Source: Diprion similis
Taxonomy: Eukaryota; Arthropoda; Insecta; Hymenoptera; Diprionidae
Reading direction: 5' to 3'
Assembly: GCF_021155765.1 (NCBI RefSeq)
Contig: NC_060106.1
Location: 10,919,501-10,983,500 of the forward strand
DNA: 64,000 nucleotides
Shown here: positions 37,001-49,400 of the stretch, one piece after another
Position numbering within the stretch: position 1 is the first letter of the stretch
Layout of the letters: each line of letters begins with the position of its first letter
Position numbers and translations under genes: made by a program
Notes under the pieces: model-generated
Databases searched by the model: none
Told to the model about the DNA's origin: nothing
Seen by the model: only the letters and a program-made list of their open reading frames with translations

Positions 37001-40000
37001 TGCCATAGAATGATGAGACCCAGCAGCGACCTGCGATATGCTTGGCCCAGTCGACCCGCAGTCGTAAATCAGAACCGGAGTAGTGGAACTGTCTCCAGCA
37101 GCCAATCCTCCGCGACCTAATTGACCTTCCTGGTCGCTTCCGCATGCAAAGATCTTTTGACCACCTGGGTAATAGCAATATGCAATGTACTTCGCTTCCT
37201 TTGTATCAATGAGATACTTATTATTATACTTTGCGATTTGGTGCGTTTTTGATATTCGAGAAACTCTCTAGACGAACCTTGCGACCTTTTACCTGTTTGA
37301 GACCAGACGTCCAATCAGTCTCGGGTAGACGGGTTATACGTATTCAAAGGACTCTTTCATTTCTAATGAGCTTTCGGGTACCAGAGGATCGATAGGCGTA
37401 TATATCTGTCTCTGGATAATCGGGTGAAGTATATCGTTCAATATAACCTGCATGCTTGTTGGATTCTAAAGAGGTTGGTGACCCTACGATCTAATCAAAT
37501 GGTGCGAGTGCTTGGATCAAGATTGATAAAGAAATCGAACGCTTACCAGTACATATCAGAGTGTGAGCTCTTCCGCACGCAACGTTAGTCACCTTTTCTG
37601 GTTTCAGGACTGAAAGAGGTCAATGATTTAAAAAAAGTAAAATAAACGAATGATTATCACTTTCAAATCTACAAAACGGTTCTGACGTTACTCACTCTTT
37701 ACGCAAGACGGTTTGCTAACGTGGTTCTTGTGCCCGAGGCCCAACTGCCCCCAGTCATTGCTCCCAAACACGAAAAGCCTGCCGCTTTCTGAAAAATGGA
37801 GGATAGAAAATTATTTTCACTATTTTATATTGAATTTTTTTTTTGACCATTATTTCTTTCGTCGAGAAATGCTGCAAAAAAAAAAAAGAACATTGAGGTA
37901 TTACCTACGAGGAGTGAAAATTTTTACTTCAAAGTCAACGTTTTTCACAGCGGCCTCGTATCCAATGGCGTGTATCTGCCTTTACTTAAACTTGCATACC
38001 GGGAAACGAGCGAGGGTAATAAACGCGTTCTTTTTTCTCTCTGAATTTACGAGTGGGCAGCCAACGTTGCTTGGGCAGATTTAGAACAGCAAGCGGTGCT
38101 TTTCTAATCGACTTATGTTAATTCGACCCAAGGTAGCTTTCGCTATAGCTACGAGTGATATGTGTATGGTGGGACGTTGAATACTTTTATACTATAGCGT
38201 TCTAAGTCACGATGAGTAATCACTTGAACCTAGTAATTGGCGAGTTTCTTTCACCGCGAGCGTCAGCGTGATTCCAAGAAAAAAAAAAAAAAAAAATTAC
38301 CTCGAACGAACAGAGTTGAAAAACATTGTTGACAATTCTCGGCTAAAATCAAGAGCTATATAAAAGCAGAGTTATCATCTTTTTTTTTTTTATTTAAAGT
38401 GAAACTTCTATTTATCTACCAGCAAAACGTAGTTTTTCGGCAACCCCAGCGATATGGAGCTCCTCCTTCCGAAACCGTTATACGTCTGCATCTTCTTCAT
38501 CTAAAATGCTACCGCCTACATGAAAGCTTCGTTGCACGTCACACGAGCGTTTGCAACTTTAACAGGCATACAATATTTGCATTATTGATTCCCGAGCATA
38601 ACTGGACAGTGGATATTCCGTGTGCGTGTGTATATTGTGCGCAGAATACAGTGTAGATAGAACAATGTGCAGGAATAACGGTTTGCGCTGCTACGCGTTG
38701 GATCTAGCATCAAGAATTGCAAATCGAGCTAGTTTCGATCCTGAACTTTACACTCGCACCTCGGGTCCTGTGACTTTTGATCTTTGTCCTGGCAAGAACC
38801 GTACATCCTAATGAACGCGAAGGAAGGTCGGGCGAGGACAGGGTCAGCACAGGACCTTTCGCAGCGTGAGATTGCGTGAATGGATAAGAATCCACGCCGC
38901 GGTTTTACCTATAAGACTTCGCCGAAGCAGTATATATGCTAATATATCCTTACCAATTGTATCGCGTTCTCAGAACCCTTGTGGTTATATTTCGCGCATA
39001 TATAGTATGCCACCCCTAAAGCTATTTGTACTTTTTCGTCACTACGTCGTGTGGCCGCGAATTTTCCCTCAAACTTCAACTTTTTAATCCTGATGAAGTT
39101 TTATACTGTTTTTCAATGGTCTTTGAACTCAGAGTGTAATTACTGTACATACGTATGCCTACAACAACACCAATGCTATGTCGGTCTTCAACTTCTGGTT
39201 CGCATCGTCCAGTCATTCGCGACACGAGGACGCGGTTGTTCCGTTTATAGGTATAGATTGCTCGGTATTGCGGCTGTGATGTCGTCGTTACGTGACCGTT
39301 CCCCAGCTATAATGTCCCTCGGTTCATCGGAGGTTTTTTTTTTATCGGCTTGTTGATCTAACAATAAGTTTTAGCCGACGCATGCGAAACTCATAGATCA
39401 ATCCCGGTGAATAGAACAAGTTATATGCTAATTCCCTTATCGCTGGGTTCTGTAATATACGTGTGAAAGGTTTAATACACGTATATCGTTCGTTTCGGCT
39501 TGCAAATTAATCCTATCTGCAACGCGATGGTATGTTGTAAAGGTCTTGCCTCAGAATTTTGGGTAATCGGTATTTTCCGTTTGCAAATCTTAGAAAACTG
39601 TTCGATAAAGACATTCGATTTCATGAGTTAATATGTACGAGTATTTGTTTTTTTTTTTTCAAAAAAATCAGGTGTCTCAGGAATACTGACGATCAGGAAA
39701 AGTTCAGCGATATACGCAATATACACGTGTAAAATTAAAATGTGAACACGTGGCTGTTTGATTGAACAGCTGCTTGATATTCGTTCATGTATATCGATTT
39801 TTACGTAAATCATTTAGCTTGCCAGAACCTTAATCGATACTACGCATCACCTGTCGCATATGGCGGTTCTTGGTTCACTTGCATACGTATAGGTATACAT
39901 ATGTACGTGTGTCACCATTACTTCTGAATCTAATCGCACAGTTCTTTTAGCCGGGCAGCAGGTGCCACCATCACGTGAAAAGTACGTGTACATGTACGTG

Positions 40001-43000
40001 TAAGTTACAGTGTACGCGGAAATTTACACATTCTGCAATCTGCTACTTGACCATAATGCGAGGCTTTATTGCAAGGAAGGTCATTGCCACACTTGTGAAC
40101 ATTTTTTACAAGTCTATTTATGTGCAAATATGTTGAGAATTGTTTTAACAATGTAGTGTTTCTGCTGTGAACTAGGTACTTTCTGCAAATCTGGAATTCG
40201 CTGCACTTCGGAGGAATTGACACATCCGAGTATTGCCATGGTAAAGGTTTTGCAGCAGTTAATAGTATTAGCGGTACCACAGTGGCCTAAAAAGAATACG
40301 AATTATCTGGAAAAAATTCAGAGAGTTAATAGTTTCCACTCAATTGGAGTTTCAACGTGACGACGAGGGTCCAGGAAACGTTAGTGAACGAGACGTGGTT
40401 CACAAATATTCCGGTACCGATAGGTCAAGCAAGATAAATTTTCAAGTGTATATTAAATAGTCATTCGCCTTTTTCGAATATGCTATCTTTACGAATTATC
40501 GCACCATGACGCTGGTCAGCAAATTCCGATTATACAATATGGAAGGCTAGAAGGATTTAATGCCTTTTTCGATAACGTAGGTAGTAGATGTACCGGGACA
40601 AGTTATATGTGTGAAAAAATTGCAAGTGGAATTATTACAGCAGCGATGGCACTCACGGCAAATCACGGCTGAGTGCTCGTCCCCACAAACGATGGACACC
40701 ACCGGGTCCTGACGGATGAAGAAATGCGATGCGAAATTATCGGCAAATCTGCTGCGCCCGATAGTGAATACCGCACCGGTATCTGAAACAAAAAATCTTG
40801 CCTTAGCTATTCTTGATTTGAGCTTGCAATTAGCAATAACGTTGGCTTTTAGGTGGATTGTTCAAGAGAACTATTATTACACCATCATCGTCGGCTTGAT
40901 GGCCAATCTTAAGAGCTCGTAATTTACTCTTGGTGAATTTCAAGCGTGAGTAACGTCATTCGGGTCTTTGCTAGCACGTTAAAACGTAATATGTGTAATA
41001 TCAGTTTCAAACGTTACAGAATTCGTATAATTGTCTACCCTGGTGCTGTTAGAAAAGAAATCGTGTGTGCGTCTCGCTACACGAAGCACGTGCAAGCGGT
41101 AAATAATAGTATTGGGCTGATATGTAGTATTGATTTCTGATGTAGTCGATTTCAGGGAATACAATTCAGTATGAATGCTCTTCTCGAGACTTGCTTGTGA
41201 TGGTCAGTTCTGTTCCAATAATGTACCACGTCAATCGACTAATCTAAGCAAGTTGAAATCAAATGAAATGGTGCCGTTTGAGTAGTTGTCAATAGTAGAT
41301 TAGTATAGTTTGAAATTCGTCATGCTTTGCATTCCAGGCTCGCGACAGACTGGGAACACCGGGAAACCGGGAATAGTTAGGGAATTTCGTTCATTGGGAA
41401 GAGTCAGAGAATTATGATCGTCTACATCGAAAAACGTTTTATAAATTGTGTCCAAACTCAAACCGTGCTTCGTAAATTTAGCTAATCTTGCTTTTGGAAA
41501 TTCTATTGTGCAATTTCTACGCCCTCCTCCCCTGTGCCTCCAACTTTTGGAGTTTCTCGTCGTAAAATCTGCTCAATGTTACCTGAGTTTCGTGGAAAAA
41601 GGTCAGGGAATTGTGAATTTTTTGACGGGAAAAGTCAGGGAATAATCGGGGAATTTTATCTTATTGTTAGAAAAATTGTTGCCACCCTCCATTCGCTTGA
41701 TCGGCGTAATGAATTGCGATATCGCAGAGAGAATAGGAAAAAGCAATTCGGGAAGGGAACAGAGGTGAACAGGTCGCCTCAACGATCATCTCCGCACATC
41801 AGAAGCTAGCGATCTGCAAATTAATTTTTTTACATTCAAGCTTTTGGATTTCGAGAGAGCAAAAGACCGAGTATTCTGCAGCCAATGTACCGATCCTGAA
41901 AAAATTGAGGATATAAATAATCGATAATAATGTAACACAAGCAATAAAAACGGAATAATACATTATACATATATCATGATTTTTGTCAACATTTCATCGC
42001 CGCGTTAATGGCTGTCGAAATGTCAACAGATTAGAAACTACGATTACATTGATTTACTACTTCAACAAAGTATCACCAACTTTTCGCCGTATCGAGAAGA
42101 ATTAACCAACCGCTATAGCTACTATTACAATAACAAAAAAAACTTGTATTCGTAATATCTAAACATGTCTTAGGCATTATATTTTTTAATTAAGTTTCAG
42201 AGGGCAAGGGGAGCTTGGTAGTTTTACAGGTTTTAGGAGCGGAGTTACGTCTCTCCAATAAATGTACCTGTAAACGTAGGTATGAGTTCGTGAAACTTTT
42301 TCGTTTCAAATATTCGCAGTTTCGCAGATTTCTACGATAAGATATATTACTGAAATATTTTATGGAAAAATAACGGCAAAGTGAATTTTTTTAACATTGT
42401 ACTGTTCCAACTTCTGTACAAGGTAGCATCGTTGCATTTGATCCTTTCGACTGTTTAATTCCATTGATGGAAATGAGGTTTGGAAATAAGTTTATCAGTA
42501 ATCTTCTATCTTCATGTGAATCGCAAACAATTTAGTTCGTCTTGGTATTTGCTTATACCGTTAATTATCAGAATATTGTGATTTAAAAATTTTTCCAACT
42601 GCAAGTATAAGAATGTGTTTTTTTTTATTTTTTAACCAAAAGAAGGAAAAAAACGTCGAAAAAATCACGATGTGCATAATAACTTTTGATCTTTGTATGA
42701 ACTGTACAAGTTTGCTGCAAGTTTGAATCTGATTATCTATAGCGAATTCACATTTCCGTTATTCGAATGTGAAACAGATTTATAAAACAAATTGATTGCG
42801 TCGAACTTAGGTTTCCCAGTAATGAGGGTAGAAACGAGTCGTTTTATACCTATAGCATTGGTGTTACGTTTAACACTACGACTTTGATCCACTTGCTTGT
42901 TTATAACTTATTCACGATGAAATTACTCCGCTAGCCGGTAATTATAACTGCGAGACACGTTTGATAAAAGACAGAAGACTTTTTCTTTGCGAAAACATGA

Positions 43001-43131
43001 AAAAGCTCCAGCGTAAAGATTCTAGTATTGTTTGAAATGTAATGGGCACCATAAAACAAGGTAAATATCGTGTAAAATATGAAAAAGTACGATCGCTTAC
43101 CCGGTATGTTGTCTATATCTGGCAGACCCAT
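34058..43131 (-). CDS. RPGR: RPGR (retinitis pigmentosa GTPase regulator) orthologue, RCC1 propeller with CaaX tail
   Basis: Twelve minus-strand exons are 43131-43101, 40782-40657, 37788-37696, 37609-37547, 37164-36841, 36612-36460, 36298-36134, 35706-35585, 35503-35423, 35343-34353, 34292-34186 and 34081-34058, giving 759 residues in phase. Exons 2-9 encode RCC1-type repeats ([78 protein letters not shown]) that match RPGR rather than other RCC1 proteins. The large exon 10 (about residues 387-716) is a low-complexity Lys/Glu/Ser-rich helical region with a PPPKPPR stretch. The last exon encodes SRMCTVL, a CaaX box predicted for geranylgeranylation. RPGR acts at the ciliary transition zone; in insects this would mean ciliated sensory neurons or sperm. 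It is head-to-head with HTATSF1. Confidence 0.93.
37789..40656 (-). other. RPGR intron 2
   Basis: A 2.9 kb intron lies between the first and second RCC1-repeat exons. It is AT-rich with poly-A/T runs and has no RPGR exon, since the flanking residues join in phase. It holds the cysteine-rich candidate exon at 40005-40286, described separately; otherwise I see nothing. Confidence 0.6.
40005..40286 (-). CDS. Candidate cysteine-rich secreted-peptide exon inside RPGR intron 2
   Basis: After a pyrimidine-rich minus-strand acceptor (TTCTTTTTAG, ending 40287) an open frame of 94 codons runs to a stop at 40005. It begins with a hydrophobic stretch ([15 protein letters not shown]), as in the second half of a signal peptide. 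This is followed by a basic segment with six cysteines in order C-x5-C, C-x5-C, C-x10-C-x2-C, ending FPRTL. No ATG lies between the acceptor and the hydrophobic part, so a short first exon would be needed; I could not identify it. The phase does not fit RPGR splicing. The family is not recognised. It could be a nested gene, a pseudogene fragment or chance. Confidence 0.3.
   Translation of the reverse strand, partial: ATVVPLILLTAAKPLPWQYSDVSIPPKCSEFQICRKYLVHSRNTTLLKQFSTYLHINRLVKNVHKCGNDLPCNKASHYGQVADCRMCKFPRTL
40783..43100 (-). other. RPGR intron 1
   Basis: A 2.3 kb AT-rich intron follows the 31-base first coding exon. It contains the iterated-motif repeat at 41340-41690. I see no other feature. 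Confidence 0.6.
41340..41690. repeat. Interspersed repeat with iterated GTCAGGGAAT-like motifs
   Basis: The segment repeats a GGGAAA / GTCAGGGAAT motif at irregular spacing: ACCGGGAAACCGGGAATAG near 41358, TTAGGGAATTT near 41378, GTCAGAGAATT near 41403, GTCAGGGAATT near 41602 and GTCAGGGAATAATCGGGG near 41634. It ends with GTTGCCACCCTCC. Elements with these motifs are common interspersed repeats in invertebrate genomes. The class and exact ends cannot be fixed from one copy. Confidence 0.4.
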
Positions 43132-43908
43132 GTTTGTGCCTTGTGTCGCGCAACCCGACTGACATTCGTGGCACTACCAACACCGCGTTGCCTAGCAACA
43201 GGAAATCAATTAACAAATTCCAAAACAGTACCAATCGCGGTAACCAGAGGTCGCCACAATCGCCGTCGTTTACGCTGTTGAATGTTGGCCGACTAACGTC
43301 GAGAGTCTTTTTCGAATTGTTCTATTTTTCATCATTGTAACTGATTTATCAATTCAAAACCTGACTGTCAATCATCTAGTAATCGATTCGCACCCCGGCA
43401 AGCTTCCGTCAATGTGGTATGTGGAGATTACCGGTATTAACTTAACCTCATCTATCCTAACCTAACCTCTGTTGCGGGTTTATTTACAAACAAATTCAGT
43501 AAATTCGCTATAATTACTTGGACTTTTGATACTTTGATGATTTTAGCAGTTTTACTAACACTTAGCGTGATAATTTTGCTCTAAGAGTACGTTCTGATCA
43601 TTTGAAATTATACGAATTTAACAAATTGATAACATAACCTTAAAGCCGTTTCAATTTATCGAAATTTGAGGCCTGGTACTGGTCTCTCAGGTCGTTGTTA
43701 ACTAAGAAACCTTTTTCCTCGTTTGACTTACTTATACTATAGCTGGTTTTATGCCTTTGGAAATGGTAAAATATAAAAATTTGTTGTTAAGGAAGGAATC
43801 TAGAAATATCGTAGATTTTCTTGTAGATACGCTAATGGAATTTACATCGATGATATTTATCTCAAAAGTTTTACAGGTCCTCAAATAACAAGTGGCCACC
43901 AATCGACA
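43132..43908. promoter_or_regulatory. Bidirectional upstream region of RPGR (-) and HTATSF1 (+)
   Basis: Only 777 bases separate the two start codons. A CpG-rich block lies just upstream of RPGR (43130-43300). The HTATSF1 side carries a leader acceptor (TTTTACAG, ending 43876), so its first, non-coding exon probably starts within this region. The CCTAACCTAACC near 43460 is only two units and is not meaningful as a telomeric repeat. Confidence 0.45.
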
Positions 43909-45374
43909 ATGAGTGAAACAGCTCGGTTTCCTGCTGAGGATGAGCAGATCGAAGAATTTGACACAGATGACGAAGATTCCGAGACCGAAACAGCTGCAAC
44001 AAACACTGCAGTGCCAAAATCTACAGTGATTCAAAACATTGAGCCGCGTCGACCCTTGCCTGTCAGAACTCCAAAACCCTTGGCTAATCAGTATAGGCCC
44101 AGAAGAGTTGAACAGAAGATAACAATAAATATAAAAACACCTCTCATAGTTGAACCGCAAAAAGTTGCGCCAAAATCACCGGAAAAAGAAGTCAGTGAAG
44201 ACAACAGTGTCATCGAAGATCCAGAAACAGAACCGAAAAGCAATGAAAGTGCTGTTGCAAAACAAAGTGCAGATACAACAGCGTCAGATTATGAAAAGCA
44301 CTTGTCGTATGAAGGTTCTCTTTGTATTTACACGGAACCTGGAACTGGGCGGCAGTTAATTTGGAACACAGAGCAAAATGCTTGGGTAGCTAGAGCGGAT
44401 GAAAATAATTCACACAATGAGTCGAAGTCAGATAATTCAAATGAGCCTGTGAAAACTGGAGGAGAAATTCACGAGTAAGTAGTGGTTTTTGGATCTTAAT
44501 GCTATGAAGGTAATTATTTCAATGCTAAATAACTTAAAACCAAGCTGTTATCGCCTAAAGCGTTTTGCAGACGAATCGAAGTGAACAAGTTTTAACAAAA
44601 GATATTTCGATGAATTGTTAAACATTCGAACTTTGTACAATGAATTATTCTAAAAAAATCTTTCTCAATTGATAAGGCATGGTTGTAAAATACTCAAAAT
44701 TAATTTAAATTACGTTCATTTGCACAAAATTGCAGAGCATCCAGGTCTGAGAATGATCTGGACTCTGAAACGGTTGGCGCTGAATCGGTCAAAGATGCGA
44801 CGGAAAGAACAGGGCCTGAAGCTGCTGTGCCTGGTGGTATTTACGGATTCGAAGGAGACACTCATACCTACACCGACCCCAATGACGGAAGTGTGTACAT
44901 ATGGGATAGAGAGAAAAATGCATGGTTCCCTAAGGTGATTGCTCCACAAAATCACTTTTTTCCATTGTCACTCTTAATATTCCAGTTTTTATTATCAATG
45001 ATATTCCTTTTCAGGTCGACGATGAATTTTTGGCCAGGTATCAAATGAGCTACGGTTTCACAGATTCCTCTACCGCTGAACCGAACATTCCAGTACCACA
45101 AGTGAAAATAAATCCAAAAATCGAGAAGGAGAATCGAAAAACTGAGGCAAAGAGAAAGGCTCAAGAACCTTCGACGTGGTTCGAAGTCGACGAAGCTCAT
45201 AACACTGCGATTTACATCACTGGTCTTCCATTGGACATTACAATGGAGGAGCTTACGGGGATTGTTACCAAGTACGGGCTCCTGGCTCGCGATGACAAAG
45301 CTAAGGATAAAATCAAGCTGTACAGGGACGAGGATGGTCAACCAAAAGGAGATGCTCTCGTCACGTACATAAAG
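43909..45374 (+). CDS. HTATSF1: HTATSF1 / Tat-SF1 (17S U2 snRNP factor), 5' part; 3' part not found
   Basis: Three exons (43909-44474, 44736-44934, 45015-45374) join in phase and encode residues 1-375. After an acidic N-terminus come two related blocks, ending in IWNTEQNAWVARAD and in YIWDREKNAWFPKVDD plus EFLARYQMSYGF, as in Tat-SF1 proteins. RRM1 then begins, with RNP2 IYITGL at about 321-326 and RNP1 KGDALVTY at about 367-374. The exon ends exactly after RNP1 at a GTAGGA donor. Helix 2 and strand 4 of RRM1, the second (UHM-type) RRM that binds SF3B1, and the acidic tail are not found anywhere to 64000. Read-through would stop at 45468-45470 after 32 unrelated codons. In the family this protein helps recruit U2 snRNP to branch points. 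Confidence 0.9.
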
Positions 45375-46456
45375 GTAGGAATTTTATTCCGTTTTACACT
45401 TAAATTATTACACAACGTTTCTATAGAATTCAATGATATCGCGTATGTCTGCATTGGAAATCGCGGCTAGAAGCGGTGACATACGTACTACAGATTCTGG
45501 GATGGAGTAAAGTTTTAGCAAGATTAAAGTACGTGCTAATTTGTACAAACAGTCAATCATTGCGCGACTTGATTCGCTTTGTGGCGCACAGATCTGTTAA
45601 GTATGCATTTACTTGTTCTATGTACAATAGAAAAGCGTAACAAAGTAGTGCGAGTACATACATACATCGAGCATACATAATTATTAAGTAACTATAACAT
45701 TAGCGACTTTTTCAAAGCCTGGATAGATAGAACCGTTTAGCGAATATTCCCATTTTCTGAATGTAGTTTTCTGAATTATCACCGTATGATACGATCCCTT
45801 TTACTACCGTAAAATACGAAAAATGGTATCTACTTTGTAAATCATTTTTTTCGTGAGAACCATTGTGATGCGTTTAGATCTCAGCATGGCGAATATTTGC
45901 TATTCTAATTCTTTCTATGCATAAAAGCGTAATTTCTGACTTAATATATAATTAATATATGTAGGTATTTTCATTAATTATGTTGACTGTTACAGCATAT
46001 TTCCAAAATTAATAGTACCTAATTGTAAGTCCATTACTGTTTTTTTTTAATTCTTTTTCTTTTGTTTGTTTTACGGGAAGCGGTCTGTTTTTCTCAGTTT
46101 TCAAATCTCTTTCTTTACCAAAATTATATTAATGATCGGTGCAAAATTATCAGCCCAGCTCTGAAATTTGGCACAGATTTTTACACAGCGATCTCACCAC
46201 TGTTATCTTTTATGCAATTATTGTATTTTTATTTGTATTTGGGTATTCATTTAAGTAGCGTGTAGGATTCATTTGCAATAAATTATACTATACATATATG
46301 TATATAATATATATCGTTAGGGTCAATCGGATCCAGCCGCGGCGTTATTCGAGGACGAATTTACTCGCCTTGCGTTTTCACCGTTCAATAATTAGGTATT
46401 TGTAAATGCCGCGCATGTTTAGACCGAGAATTTGTTAATTTCCCCTTTATCTCGGT
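45375..46456 (+). other. Region after the last visible HTATSF1 exon
   Basis: A 1.1 kb AT-rich stretch. I searched the + strand for the remainder of RRM1 (the family's ..ESVELALKLLDG..) and the second RRM, and see neither. The 3' UTR of the minus-strand lectin gene should occupy its right part. No clear AATAAA is visible on the minus strand. Confidence 0.45.
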
Positions 46457-49400
46457 CTAATCTTTTAGCAATACTTCTGTTTCGAATATGTTGCTTATCG
46501 GAAATTGAAACTCCGTCTTCTCCGGTTCTGCAGCAAGTGCCTTCGGTTTAGACTCGGGTCTCACAGGACTCTCTCTCGAAGTTTCTTTGCTCGGCGAATC
46601 TATAACGTTTTTCGCCGACATTGCAGCCTTAACCGGAGCACTGACCCATTGTTCTGGCTCCTTGTTTCCTTTCGGTTGAACCCGCTGCAACCTGTCGCTC
46701 AATTCCGCGCCTGGCGCCCATCTCGTCCTGTGAAAAAAAATAAAAAATCATATAATTAGTCTTCGCCTAGTCAGACTTAAGTTTGGAACTTGAATTGAAA
46801 CAGTTTTCTTCGACGGAAATAATATTTTTCAAATTTTTAAAAAGTATCGGTACAGATGTGCGAAAGGATATCGTTTCGCACCTTGAACGTGCTTCCGCTC
46901 CCGATTTCACCCCATTTCCCCACATCGGGTGCGATCTTCTCGGCATCCTCCACGGTCGTCGTCGACTTTTCGACGTCATCACTTCGTTCCTGTCGATTGA
47001 GTTTTCGGGCAAAGTTTCATTTCCTCTTGACTCAGCTCTCATTCGTTGCTTTCGTCTTGCCCCGACCCCGTGTTTCCGTTTACCGCCTCTGCCTAAAAAT
47101 GGAGCGAGATGCGTTAAAATATTGATGAAAATTTTGTCAAGTCAACTATTTATTCTTGTACCTATATGTCTCGCTCTTGTTTGACAAATGTACGGCATTT
47201 CCTTGATGCAATCCCTCGGTGACCAATGGTAGTTTCGTCTCGGATTTATGGCCGCACACTGCCATTGCTCGGTTTTTTGGTTCACGGATTTTAACTTGCC
47301 AAATCCGTTGTAGGATATTATTTCGCCTGATACACCCCATGTCCACTTCATTTTTGACCTGTCGTATTTGGCGCCGATCCACTGTTCGAACGGCCCTGAG
47401 AAAAACGAGTTAATCCTTTCACATGACAGTTGACCAATGATAGAAATTATGATGAGAAATTTTCTCGCTGGAAATAAAAGGGGGGAAAAAACTTTTTGCT
47501 TTTACAGCACCCTTTTCAAAAATAGATATATTGAGAATCGTGCTATCGATTTCCGATTGCAATGAACAGGTCTCGTGTATAGACACTCGCATGAATATAC
47601 ATCGGAATTCAGAGGTCGATCATTGTGATCTTGCAGATAATGCATCGGCTCTCTTGTATGCACGGAATGTCGCAGCAAATACCGTGTAAATTGTCGAAAC
47701 AGTCCGACAGTCACGTGCATTGTAAAATCGACTCGATACAATTATTTCTCGCGTTTGTTTAACCCGTTGCGCAATATTCCTCGGTGGCCCAATTTGATCC
47801 AAGCCCTTATCCACTCGATCAGCAATGAACAGAAGGACGGAGCCACTCCTCGGCTCAGCGTGTTCTGCTTGGACGATGACTCGAGGATTTATTGCGGCAA
47901 ATGATTTCGGTCGATGACTATCGGCTCTCTTTCGCTGCGGGGTGATCGGATCACGAATATATTTTATAGGCACCTTATTTAACGTTGTACTCACTGAGAC
48001 GTAGTTGAATCAGGTACTTCCTCAATTTTCTGTTCATGCCCCTTTTAGTAAGCGTTGCTAAAGTCGATTTCCTGTCCTTGCAATGAAAGTGGGCTTCTTG
48101 CCAATTGGCTATACCTTTGCTCAAGTAAAAGCAGTCACGTTTCATTCGCACAAATCCGTCCGGGCATGAGAATCGTCTCATCCCAAAGTTCGATCTCGAA
48201 TTTGACATTTGGTTTCTGAACGTCGATGTTTCGGGTAGTCCAACAGTCTGGGGACTGTACTGCGCCAAAACCGTGCCTGGAAATAGAGAGTGAAAATTTT
48301 CTCACCACCCGCATTTCTCTGAAGCCTATTGTAGTCAATCATCACTCAGACAATTCTAAATTAACACCGCACGTGAATTATATTTACGAGATGAGTTCTC
48401 ATTGCAGTTTAGATATTCATCTATTTTAGACTAGAAACGTCAGACAATTCGGGAAGTTGAAATGCTTTTGGATATTTTGAACCAGACCTTTGCCCTTTTC
48501 ACGGTCGTCGAGTGTTTCGACACTGAAATTTCAAGTGAAAAAACTCATATTCGTAAAAATTGATAAGAAAAAATCATTCGGTAAAGATATTCAAGTTTCC
48601 ATTGGAAATTTTGTTAGAAAAAAATGAGCTAGTTTGCGCATGCATCGCAGCCCTGTGAATCTAATTTGAAGGAATAAAAAATGATTCTCCCAATTTTTGC
48701 TGTACCGAAAACAGTGTATTTCATAACGCATTCGGCGGGTTCGACGCCCTCTTAACGGTGCAAGGTATATATATGTATAATACGCACAGTGAACGCATGA
48801 ACCTTGATATCACATGTACCCATTGTACTGGAACATTACTTTTAACACGTACCTATTCGCCTATTCCATAATTTTATCTATACGAGCCAGTGACATCATC
48901 TACGCACGAGGCGCCACGTGCTGTTCGAATGTGCGTGTGTGTGTATTATGTTCGCGTATAATCGTACAGGTCGCGCTCTTTACACACATGATACGGTGTT
49001 GCGGTTCAGGCTTCTTCGATATTTTGCTACGCGCCAGTTAGAATTTTTCGCACGCGTGTTAGCGTATAGAATATATGTTACGTGTCGGATAGTTGCGTGC
49101 GGATTACGTGGTAGACGCAGGCAATCTTTATGCAGTTCGCATTTCATCACGTTGAATAAACCTGTATTCAGCACCTGGGCCAAACATGGAATAAGGAAGT
49201 TCAATACCACCGTTGCGGAGAAATTGCACAAACCGTTTCTTCCTTATTCTTACCGTTCAATGCCACGTCCCGTATGGAATTGCGAACTCATATATATTTT
49301 TACAGTAGATTAGAAATTTTCGATTTCATCGACTGTGTTGCAGATAAGTCGATTGTGTCATCTCACAGCCTCGCCTAATAGTCTTTGCATAGAGCCTAGT

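Noticed and set aside
43455..43470. CCTAACCTAACC resembling the insect telomeric repeat
   Set aside because: Only two units, inside a promoter region between two genes; too short to mean telomeric origin.
45375..45470. Read-through end of HTATSF1 as a genuine C-terminus
   Set aside because: The 32 extra codons have no similarity to the family, a good donor precedes them, and RRM1 would be left incomplete.
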